DNA of 64,000 nt from CAVRZY01 sp963725415 (GTDB taxonomy: Bacteria; Acidobacteriota; Terriglobia; Bryobacterales; Bryobacteraceae). Below are positions 18,525 to 25,475 of this stretch, piece after piece (position 1 is the stretch's first letter; every line of letters begins with the position of its first letter). The DNA lies in NCBI GenBank assembly GCA_963725415.1, contig CAVRZY010000200.1:37403-101402 (forward strand), written 5' to 3'. The notes under the pieces are model-generated. The model made no database searches. It saw only the letters and a program-made list of their open reading frames with translations, and had not been told where the DNA came from. Both the position numbers and the translations under genes were made by a program.

Positions 18525-19532
18525 ATGTACAGGCAGGTTCTTTTGGTGGCGGCGGGCTGGGCAGCAATTGCCGGATCTGTTCGTGCGCAAACCCTTGAGC
18601 GCAGAGCGTCGTTTCTGGGTGGAGGCTCTCCCGGCCGTGGAAAATGCACGATCGAGGTTGTGGTGGATACAGCCGCCGAGGTGGAGATTCGCGGCGATCG
18701 TGCAATTCTGCGTAATATTGCTGGGCAGCCGCCGCAATGGCGCCGGTTCGAATGCACCGGGGCGTTGCCTCCGAACCCGGCAGATTTCCGATTTGCAGGA
18801 GTTGACGGCCGCGGAAGGCAGAACTTGGTTCGCGATCCCCGAAATAGCGGGGGCGTGGCGGTCATCCGCATTGAAGATACGGCCGGCGGTTCAGAAGGGT
18901 ATACCTTCGACATCATGTGGGGAAGTGGATATGCGCAAGGGCCGATCCGTAATGACCAGGGCGGCGGGCGCTTTGGCGGCGGACCCGGGCGGCGATTCAC
19001 CACGGAGCAGGCAGTTCAGGTTTGCGAGTCCTCCATTCGGCAACAGGCCGAGCAACGCTTCCGCACCCCCAATATCCATTTCAGAGGAACCGCCCTGGAT
19101 GACAATCCGGGTCGCCAGGATTGGGTGACGGGCATGTTTGAGGTTCGTCGCTCGCCCGGCCGGGACGAGACCTACCGCTTCTCTTGTTCTGTCAATTTTG
19201 ACACCGGGCAGGTCCGCTCTGCACAAATCGGAACCAGAGAGGAGCGCTTTGCCGGGGGCGGACCCGGGCGGCGATTCACCACGGAGCAGGCAGTTCAGGT
19301 TTGCGAGTCCTCCATTCGGCAACAGGCCGAGCGACGCTTCCGCACCCCCAATATCAATTTCAGAGGAACCGCCCTGGATGACAATCCGGGTCGCCAGGAT
19401 TGGGTGATGGGCACGTTTGACGTTCATCGCTCGCCCGGCCGGTACGAGACCTACCGCTTCTCTTGTTCTGTCGATTTTGACACCGGGCGGGTCCGCTCTG
19501 CACAAATCGGAACCAGAGAGGGTTACCGATAG
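18525..19532 (+). CDS. Secreted protein with two near-identical 93-residue repeats, unknown function
   Basis: ATG 18525 is chosen over GTG 18516 because gaggtg lies at the right spacing before it and it starts the signal peptide (MYRQVLLVAAGWAAIAGSVRA). The first domain, to about residue 145, contains CTIEVVVDTAAEVEIRGDRA and RRFECTGALPPNPADFRFAG and is beta-rich. Two tandem copies of a 93-residue unit follow, each GGGPGRRFTTEQAVQVCESS to RSAQIGTRE, with a conserved pair of Cys. The repeats are almost identical in DNA. I recognise no named family; secretion, the paired Cys and the duplicated module suggest a disulfide-stabilised periplasmic or surface protein. It stands alone between mobile elements. 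Confidence 0.75.
   Translation: MYRQVLLVAAGWAAIAGSVRAQTLERRASFLGGGSPGRGKCTIEVVVDTAAEVEIRGDRAILRNIAGQPPQWRRFECTGALPPNPADFRFAGVDGRGRQNLVRDPRNSGGVAVIRIEDTAGGSEGYTFDIMWGSGYAQGPIRNDQGGGRFGGGPGRRFTTEQAVQVCESSIRQQAEQRFRTPNIHFRGTALDDNPGRQDWVTGMFEVRRSPGRDETYRFSCSVNFDTGQVRSAQIGTREERFAGGGPGRRFTTEQAVQVCESSIRQQAERRFRTPNINFRGTALDDNPGRQDWVMGTFDVHRSPGRYETYRFSCSVDFDTGRVRSAQIGTREGYR
18976..19532 (+). repeat. Tandem 279 bp in-gene duplication
   Basis: Two units (about 18976-19254 and 19255-19532) share nearly all bases, including gacccgggcggcgattcac at 18982 and 19261. The period is 279 bp, a multiple of three, so the frame is kept. The few differences are scattered substitutions, indicating a recent duplication or ongoing gene conversion. 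Confidence 0.9.
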
Positions 19533-19861
19533 GCTGCAACTGTGTCGATTGATTCCAGCATTTTCAGGTGACCTGACGGTATGGACCCGGCGCGGGCTTC
19601 GTCAGCTTGGTCCCCTTGTTGGCGGCCTGCGCGCACTATCGAGCGGCTTTTCACGCATCTCAGAGGATCCGATTCGTCAGGTCCTGCTCAACCATTCTCG
19701 AGCCGCTCGGCGGGATTCGAACAGCCGGAAGTCGTACCGTCCAAGAACTCAAACCGGAGTCAGCCGCCGGCCAAAGCATGGAATCGTGCGTGCTACGTCC
19801 CTTCTCGGAGTAGCGGATCAGCGCAGAAATCGACTACCGGCGTGTGAGTTCTCCACTCCGG
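19533..19861. other. Intergenic, no gene recognised
   Basis: About 330 bases with short open frames on the plus strand that resemble nothing known to me. They may be the debris of older insertions next to the split transposase. Confidence 0.5.
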
Positions 19862-20202
19862 TCAGTCATCGAAAGTGTCCAGGTCCGGTAGATGGTCCAC
19901 TCTCGCCTCAGAGCCTCCCGGCTCAACTCCCTTTCCCCCAGGATCCACCCGCTGCAACCAGTCCAGGAAGGGCTGGGCTGGCATCACGACGATCGCTGAT
20001 CGGTTGATTGTCTCCATCCTGCCGAAGAAGTCCGCAGCCACAATCAGTTGCCAGTGTCGCGTCAGAAACTCCTTGCAGGTCGTCTTCCGGTTCCGCTCCG
20101 GCGCCGGCTCGATCCCGTGCCGTTCCAGAATCTCAGCGATCATGCTGCGGGCAAGCTCGTGGCCCAGATTGGACAACGCGCCCTGGATGCGCCGATAGCC
20201 CC
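19862..20202 (-). pseudogene. 3' half of an integrase-type transposase, fused to another gene remnant
   Basis: Reading on the minus strand from the RIT junction gives DWGYRRIQGALSNLGHELAR, then IAEILERHGIEPAPERNRKT and KEFLTRHWQLIVAADFF. This is the middle of an rve-type integrase/transposase common in Acidobacteria and Planctomycetes. After ADFF the catalytic domain is lost and the frame passes into METINRSAIVVMPAQPFLDW, which resembles the start of an unrelated small hypothetical protein, itself out of frame after about 30 residues. The matching 5' half lies at 23717-24064, so the gene was one before the RIT element entered. Confidence 0.75.
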
Positions 20203-20238
20203 AATCCCGGAAATGTTGAACTCAACATTTCCGGGATT
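20203..20238. repeat. Perfect 17 bp palindrome at the left RIT junction
   Basis: The arms 20203-20219 and 20222-20238 are exact reverse complements (aatcccggaaatgttga) with a two-base centre. The outer arm ends in the GATT shared with the host gene, and the inner arm overlaps the first bases of the terminal repeat. The right junction lacks an equivalent. Confidence 0.85.
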
Positions 20239-20268
20239 ATGTTGAGCGCGCTCTTATGTTGAGTTGAG
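20235..20268 (+). repeat. RIT left terminal inverted repeat
   Basis: 34 bases starting gattatgttgagcgc. It contains the 9-mer tatgttgag twice, about 20 bases apart, which looks like a pair of recombinase binding sites. The inverted partner is at 23683-23716. Confidence 0.88.
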
Positions 20269-20370
20269 AGGGCGCGGGCGCGGATTTCCCTGCTGCTCAT
20301 GTAGGGTCCACTTCACATAACTTGTTTCCGGCGAGCGCTCTTGTCTCCATGGAGAGCGAAGGAGGCAAGA

Positions 20371-21630
20371 ATGCAAATCGAAGCCTATTGGAACGGTCTC
20401 TTCGACGTCCGTTGGGAAGATGCGCCGCTTGGGCCCGAGGCCATTCGCCTGATGCAACACCTCCGCTCATTGGGCTACCAGGAGCGGACGCGCCGTGCTT
20501 ACGGTCTCATGGTGGTGCATCTGGGGAGAGTTTTGGCCCTCCGGGGATCCGTCGACGCTGGCCGACTGAATGAGGAGACTGTAGAAGATTTTGTTCGTCA
20601 CCATTTGCCATGGTGTCGTTGTTATCGTCGAACGCCACATAAGCAGTACGTCCATAGCCGGCGGGCACTGGGTCATCTCCTCGCCTTGTTGCGCGCGGAA
20701 GGTACGATTCCGCCTGTCCGCGAGACCGTCCCGCCATATCACGATCTCCTGGAACGCTACTGTCACTTCTTGGTCCATGATCGCGGTTTGGCTGCTCGAA
20801 CCGTGGGTACCTACACAGGATTCGTCCGCGATTTTCTGGCAGGCCAGCGACCGGATATCACGCCTGCAGGATTGTCTCAACTGAAGCCGGATGATCTGGT
20901 TGCCTTTAGTCGTGAGAGGGGCTCGGGGTTGGGGACGTCATCCTGGAACCACCTGGTCTTGTCGCTTTCATCCTTCTACCGCTGGATTGGGCTTCAAGGG
21001 CATGACGCACGACACCTGATCGATGTTTTGCCGCTCCGCCGGCGATACCGACTGGCCGATGTGCCGTGCGCCCTGAGTTGGGACCAGGTACAACGGTTGG
21101 TTGCCGCAGTGGATCGGCAGGCCTCCGATGGCCTGCGGAACTACGCCATGATGCTGCTGATGGCGACCTATGGCTTACGCGGATGCGAGGTGCGCGGCCT
21201 TCGCCTGGACGACATTAACTGGGAACGGAAGGAACTCACAATCCATGCTTCCAAGACCGGTCACTCTCGTCAGCTTCCTCTGAATCGTCTCGTCGGCGAA
21301 GCAATCCTGGACTACTTGCGGCGTGAGCGCCCTGCGTCGTTGTGCCGAGAAATATTCCTCTCGCGTCGACCTCCACAGGGCCCTCTGCACAACAAGTTCT
21401 ACCGCTGGGTTGCTCGCTGCTTCGATAGGGCCGGGCTGGATACCCCTCACCGAGGGCCCCATACTCTCCGCCACTCGCTTGCCGTTCACCTGCTTCGCCA
21501 AGGTGAAACGCTGAAAGGCATCGGAGATCTGCTCGGACACAAGAACGTAGAAAGCACGTTCATCTACACGAAGCTGCAGGTCGAAGACCTGAGGCAGGTA
21601 GCGCTGGACCCGGCGGAGGTGGTCTCATGA
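20371..21630 (+). CDS. ritA: Tyrosine recombinase, first gene of RIT trio
   Basis: ATG 20371 is chosen over an upstream GTG because aaggagg stands seven bases before it. About 419 residues. A core-binding SAM-like domain (DLLERYCHFLVHDRGLAART) precedes the catalytic domain, which has the first Arg in TYGLRGCEVRGLRLDD, the box II HTLRHS and the nucleophile Tyr in STFIYTKL. All catalytic positions look intact. An N-terminal extension of about 110 residues is a second SAM-like arm. The stop overlaps the next start (ATGA), so the three genes are translationally coupled. In RIT elements the three proteins are thought to act together on the terminal repeats; the mechanism is not established. Confidence 0.88.
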   Translation: MQIEAYWNGLFDVRWEDAPLGPEAIRLMQHLRSLGYQERTRRAYGLMVVHLGRVLALRGSVDAGRLNEETVEDFVRHHLPWCRCYRRTPHKQYVHSRRALGHLLALLRAEGTIPPVRETVPPYHDLLERYCHFLVHDRGLAARTVGTYTGFVRDFLAGQRPDITPAGLSQLKPDDLVAFSRERGSGLGTSSWNHLVLSLSSFYRWIGLQGHDARHLIDVLPLRRRYRLADVPCALSWDQVQRLVAAVDRQASDGLRNYAMMLLMATYGLRGCEVRGLRLDDINWERKELTIHASKTGHSRQLPLNRLVGEAILDYLRRERPASLCREIFLSRRPPQGPLHNKFYRWVARCFDRAGLDTPHRGPHTLRHSLAVHLLRQGETLKGIGDLLGHKNVESTFIYTKLQVEDLRQVALDPAEVVS

Positions 21631-22616
21631 CAGCAACCATCCGATTCCATGGACCGCTGGCGGGCGACCTTGCCAAGTACTTTGACAGACTCAAGGCAGA
21701 AGGACGGGCGCTCCGCTCTCCACTTGTCCAACTATGCGCTCTCGATCGACTCACTCTGACAATCCCGCTTCAGACCGGGTCGGTCGACGAAGCGTTCGCC
21801 AAGACTTGGTTGGCGCCATCGGACTCCCGAGGTCCCAACACTCGCCGGGGACGGTACTTCCTGTTGCGAGGCTTCTGTCGTTTTCTGGCAAGCAGCCGGC
21901 CTCAAACTTTTGTGCCTGGTCCCTCCCTGTGTCCGCGCCGCCGGCCGGCGCCGCCACCCCACATTTACACACCTCAGGAAGTCCGCCTTTTGCTCGACGG
22001 CGCATTGCGCCTCAGCAACCGGGGAAGGGCTTATCCGTGTCCGATTCGATCAGACACGATGCACACCCTCCTCTTGCTGCTGGCCACAACGGGGATGCGC
22101 ATCTCCGAAGCACTCCAGCTGACGCTCAAGGACGTGGACTTGGATCGAGGGGTCTTGTTTGTTCGCCAGAGCAAATTCAGGAAGTCCCGCCTCATTCCAG
22201 TCTCCGAGGGGACGCTGGTCCTCCTGCGTCAATACCTCCAATGCCGTCTCCGTGTCGCTGATGGCCATAACCAAGCACCGTTGTTCATTTCCGGTCTTGG
22301 CCAGCGCTATAGCTACTCCTACGTTGCAGCGATGTTCCGGCGGATCGCCAGCGAGGCGCAGATCGGTTCTCCGAACCAAAAGGGGCCTCGCCTGCACGAC
22401 TTCCGTCACACCTTTGCGGTTACCCGTCTGCTCCTCTGGTATCGCGAGGGGGTCGACGTCATGGCGCGGCTTCCGCTGTTGAGCACCTACCTCGGTCACG
22501 CTCAAGTCGGGGACACCCAGGTGTATCTCCAGGCAACCGCTGATCTGCTGGCGGAAGCCGACCGCCGATTCCATCGCTTTGCCCGCGAACTGCTTCCGGG
22601 GGGAGGGCCAGCATGA
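21627..22616 (+). CDS. ritB: Tyrosine recombinase, second gene of RIT trio
   Basis: 329 residues, starting in the ATGA overlap with the first gene. The N-terminal half is a short core-binding domain (PLAGDLAKYFDRLKAEGRAL). The catalytic domain shows the first Arg in TTGMRISEALQLTLKDVDLD, box II HDFRHTFAV, the HxxR-associated GHAQVGDTQ and a Tyr in TQVYLQAT. Distinctive, compared with phage integrases, is the loop LLLWYREGVDVMARLPLLST, which is typical of this class (the group that includes Tn554 TnpA and RitB). It overlaps the third gene by four bases. Codon use matches the window, so the element is not a recent arrival from a low-GC host. Confidence 0.88.
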   Translation: MTATIRFHGPLAGDLAKYFDRLKAEGRALRSPLVQLCALDRLTLTIPLQTGSVDEAFAKTWLAPSDSRGPNTRRGRYFLLRGFCRFLASSRPQTFVPGPSLCPRRRPAPPPHIYTPQEVRLLLDGALRLSNRGRAYPCPIRSDTMHTLLLLLATTGMRISEALQLTLKDVDLDRGVLFVRQSKFRKSRLIPVSEGTLVLLRQYLQCRLRVADGHNQAPLFISGLGQRYSYSYVAAMFRRIASEAQIGSPNQKGPRLHDFRHTFAVTRLLLWYREGVDVMARLPLLSTYLGHAQVGDTQVYLQATADLLAEADRRFHRFARELLPGGGPA

Positions 22617-23623
22617 GCGCCAACTCACTTCCCACCCTCTTACGCAGTTTTTTCGAGGATCATCTGGCCGGCCAGCGGGACGTGAGCCCCAACACCATCA
22701 TGGCGTACAGGGACGCGTTTTTGCTCTTTCTCCGCTTCGCTGCCAAGCGCAGCAATCGTCAAGTGATTCGATTGCAGCTGGAAGACCTTGGTCCCGCGGC
22801 ACTGCAGGATTTTCTCAACCATTTGGAGACTGAACGCAGGAACTCCGTGGCTACCCGAAACTGCCGCTTGGTGGCCATCCATCGGTTCTTTGCCTACGTA
22901 GCCACATGTGAACCCCTCCACGCCCAGCTCTGTCGAAGAATCCTGGATATCCCGCGCAAGAAGACAACTACCTGTCCCATGACCTACCTGGAGCGGGATG
23001 AAGTCAAAGCACTGCTGGCAGCCCCGGAACTCTCTCACCCCCGTGGCCTGCGCGACCTGGCACTGCTGACCTTCCTCTACAACACGGGCGCTCGCGTATC
23101 CGAAGCCGTAGCACTGAATGCTTCTGACGTGCGTTTCGAAACGCCAGCGCAGGTTCGCATTTGCGGCAAGGGGAGGAAACAGCGCTGGTGCCCTCTCTGG
23201 GCCGAGACTGCCGAAACGCTGCGTACCTATCTTCAACAACGCCGGCTGAACGATCGGTCATCACAGCCCCTGTTTATCAATGCCCGAGGCCAGCGCATTT
23301 CTCGCCATGGGGTGAACGTCATCGTTCAGCGACACCTCCGCACAGCCGCCAAGCAACGACGGTCTCTGGAACGCAAACGAATCGGGCCTCACACCTTGCG
23401 CCACACCGCGGCTATGCACCTCCTCCAGGCCGGAGTCGAACTCAACGTCATCCGTGCCTGGCTTGGGCACGTCAGTATCACGACGACCAGCCAATACATA
23501 GAGATCGACATGAAAATGAAACGCGAAGCACTGGAACGCTGCGAGTCCCCGGCTCCGGCAGGCATGCGGGGAAACGCGTGGCGTCTCCGCGAGGATCTGA
23601 TCCAATGGCTGCACGACCTGTGA
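22613..23623 (+). CDS. ritC: Tyrosine recombinase, third gene of RIT trio
   Basis: 336 residues starting in the ATGA overlap with the second gene. It is closest of the three to classic XerC/XerD-type integrases: a SAM-like domain (FFEDHLAGQRDVSPNTIMAY), the first Arg in LYNTGARVSEAVALNASDV, the Lys-bearing beta-hairpin RICGKGRKQRWCPL, box II GPHTLRHTAAMHLLQ, HVSITTTSQ and the nucleophile Tyr in TTSQYIEIDMK. All catalytic residues appear intact. The stop is about 60 bases before the right terminal repeat, so there is no space for cargo genes. Confidence 0.88.
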   Translation: MSANSLPTLLRSFFEDHLAGQRDVSPNTIMAYRDAFLLFLRFAAKRSNRQVIRLQLEDLGPAALQDFLNHLETERRNSVATRNCRLVAIHRFFAYVATCEPLHAQLCRRILDIPRKKTTTCPMTYLERDEVKALLAAPELSHPRGLRDLALLTFLYNTGARVSEAVALNASDVRFETPAQVRICGKGRKQRWCPLWAETAETLRTYLQQRRLNDRSSQPLFINARGQRISRHGVNVIVQRHLRTAAKQRRSLERKRIGPHTLRHTAAMHLLQAGVELNVIRAWLGHVSITTTSQYIEIDMKMKREALERCESPAPAGMRGNAWRLREDLIQWLHDL

Positions 23624-23682
23624 GCGGGAAAAATTATGCAGAGCACAACGCTTCCAGATCGCACCCGACGAGCGGATCCGGC

Positions 23683-23716
23683 CTCAACTCAACATAAGTG
23701 AGCGCTCAACATAATC
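23683..23716 (-). repeat. RIT right terminal inverted repeat
   Basis: Reverse complement starts gattatgttgagcgc, as on the left, with two mismatches in the middle four bases and the second tatgttgag copy preserved. It abuts the host gene codons for MADENP directly. Confidence 0.88.
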
Positions 23717-24064
23717 TGGGTTTTCATCTGCCATGCGGCGAATGAGGGTTCGAATCTCATCGGGGATCCTCGGTCTACCGCCGCGAGGTTGGGAACGCCA
23801 ACGCCACTAAAGCCGGAAACCAGCACGCTGCCAGCCGGCCACGGTCTCCGGTTTCACCACGACCAGGACAACGGCCCACCGGGACCAGAAGCCACGCAGA
23901 AAGGTCCAGAACAACCGGTCGGCGGCACTCAAATTGGGGCGTGGACATTTTTGTTTGAGCACGGCAACCTGCTGTCGCAGGGCGAGGATCTCAAGGGCGG
24001 TGTCGCCCCGACTGCGGAAGAAGACTCGGAGTGCGGCCAGAAGCGCAAGGACGAATTCGACCAT
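23717..24064 (-). pseudogene. 5' half of the integrase-type transposase split by the RIT element
   Basis: The likely original start is ATG 24064 (MVEFVLALLAALRVFFRSRG). The frame reads EILALRQQVAVLKQKCPRPN, DRLFWTFLRGFWSRW and KPETVAGWQRAGFRL. A TAG then replaces a Tyr codon, and the same frame continues WRWRSQPRGGRPRIPDEIRT and LIRRMADENP up to the RIT end. This is the N-terminal HTH part of the protein whose middle appears at 19862-20202. The amber codon shows the gene has also decayed apart from the insertion. Confidence 0.78.
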
Positions 24065-24308
24065 AACCACATGGTCGTAACATGCCGTAACGCCGCCTCG
24101 GCAGGCCAAAGGCTCCGGACTGCAATTCGCTGATTCCAAACCGCCATGAGGTTTTGGCTACAGACAGGCACACGGCCCTGGGCAAGACAGCGCTATAATC
24201 GCCAGAGTACCGATCCCATTCAGAGACCGTACTTTAGGGTATGCGGGATAAGCCGTCCAACAGGGCACCGGCGAATTTTCGACTGGCAGTGTCGACGAAC
24301 AGGCACGC

Positions 24309-25082
24309 ATGCGGCTGAAATGCCTCGATGTCGGAGTGGACTTCTCTTCGGACGGCGGTAGCGTGCGCGCCCTGGAAAGCGTGTCGCTCGAAACAGCCGA
24401 CGGGGAGTTTGTTTCGATTGTGGGGCCAAGTGGTTGCGGCAAGACGACCTTACTGCGAGCCATCGTCGGGCTGCTGCCTGTGAGGAAAGGCTCCATCGAG
24501 CACATCGTCTGCCGTGCGGACCAGAATCAACGAATCCTGACAGTCTTCCAGGAAAACAGCCTGTTCCCGTGGATGACGGCACTCGATAACGCGGCCTTCG
24601 GTCTCCGTATGCAGGGTATCGGGCAGCGCGAGCGGGAGGAGAAAGCCCGCGAGTTGCTGTGGCGGTTCGGATTTCGGGACCGTGAGGACGCCTATCCCTA
24701 CCAGCTTTCCCTGGGGATGAAGCAGCGGGTCGCCGTCATACGCTGCTTCCTCAGCGACCCCGCGCTGATGTTGATGGATGAGCCGTTCGCGGCTCTGGAT
24801 GCCTTGACGCGCCTGACTCTGCAGGAAGAATTGTTGGGGTTGTGGGAGCGGGACAAGAAGTCGGTCCTGTTTGTCACCCACGACCTCGACGAGGCAATCC
24901 GGTTGAGCGACCGTATCCTGGTCATGAGTCCCGGACCCGCGCAGATCATCGCAGAACATCGCGTTCCGTTTCCCAGGCCGCGGCCACTGGCTTTGATCAC
25001 CGAAAGTGAGTTCCAACTGCTCAAAGCCAAGATGCACCGGGAGCTCGGCCTGGAAATGGGAGAGCGAACCGACGTTCGATAA
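24309..25082 (+). CDS. ABC transporter ATP-binding protein (nitrate/sulfonate/taurine-type importer)
   Basis: 257 residues. Walker A GPSGCGKTT is at residues 39-47, the Q-loop in TVFQENSLFPWM, the signature LSLGMKQR at 133-140 (the GM variant typical of SsuB/TauB/NrtD), Walker B LMLMDEP at 153-159 and the switch His191 in VTHDLDEA. It is a cytoplasmic ATPase that would pair with a TauC/SsuC-type permease. No permease adjoins it on the same strand, but one with a binding lipoprotein is encoded at 28565-30330 on the opposite strand, across the TonB receptor. It is probably the missing ATPase of that importer. The RIT-disrupted region lies just upstream. Confidence 0.9.
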   Translation: MRLKCLDVGVDFSSDGGSVRALESVSLETADGEFVSIVGPSGCGKTTLLRAIVGLLPVRKGSIEHIVCRADQNQRILTVFQENSLFPWMTALDNAAFGLRMQGIGQREREEKARELLWRFGFRDREDAYPYQLSLGMKQRVAVIRCFLSDPALMLMDEPFAALDALTRLTLQEELLGLWERDKKSVLFVTHDLDEAIRLSDRILVMSPGPAQIIAEHRVPFPRPRPLALITESEFQLLKAKMHRELGLEMGERTDVR

Positions 25083-25475
25083 GGCCGCCTACTATCTCCG
25101 CCGTTACCCGCAGTTTCTCCAATCCTCTGGTCAAAGAGCTGATGGAAGGATCCAGCAGCGGATCAACCGGCCGTCCCGTCCGGATTCCGAGAAATCTCGA
25201 AAGCAAGATCTACCGCGAGTGTCATCACGATTTCGTTGCCTGGGAGCGTGGTCTGCAAGACAGGGCTTTCGTGAAACTTGACGGCGCCGGACCAGGTCCG
25301 GGAGTTCTGCATTCAAGAGTTGCGGTGCCGCCATGGCGGCGTGCCTGTCAAATGGATTTGGCGCCAGTGCGAGACTCGGCGCGTGGCGCTCGCCGGGCCG
25401 GTCGTCACCAGGACCGGTAAAGTTCATTCGCCCCGGCTTGTGGGCACCTCGAAGGAGGCTGCGCATGCATCGTAG
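25083..25475 (+). pseudogene. Possible remnant of an AMP-forming ligase (PaaK/CapK type)
   Basis: No intact gene. In the frame starting at 25142, the stretch LVKELMEGSSSGSTGRPVRI has the look of the Ser/Thr/Gly-rich AMP-binding loop of adenylate-forming ligases; a later frame reads RVALAGPVVTRTG. Frame changes break it up. The call rests on one motif, so it is tentative. A larger PaaK-like gene lies at 30327-32057 in the facing operon. Confidence 0.3.

Larger units (their letters stand above)
20203..23716 (+). mobile_element. RIT (recombinase-in-trio) element
   Basis: About 3.5 kb carrying three tyrosine recombinase genes in one direction with four-base overlaps, bounded by 34-base inverted repeats (32 of 34 positions match) at 20235-20268 and 23683-23716. 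Outside the ends lie the two halves of one transposase gene. Joining them across a single GATT restores ENPDWGYRR in frame. The left side has an extra perfect palindrome, 20203-20238, between repeat and host. This gene order and overlap define RIT elements in the literature. Confidence 0.9.

Noticed and set aside
20203..23716. Integron or Tn554-like transposon in place of RIT
   Set aside because: Tn554 carries two recombinases and a non-recombinase third gene and has no long inverted ends. Here all three genes have tyrosine recombinase boxes and there are 34 bp inverted repeats.
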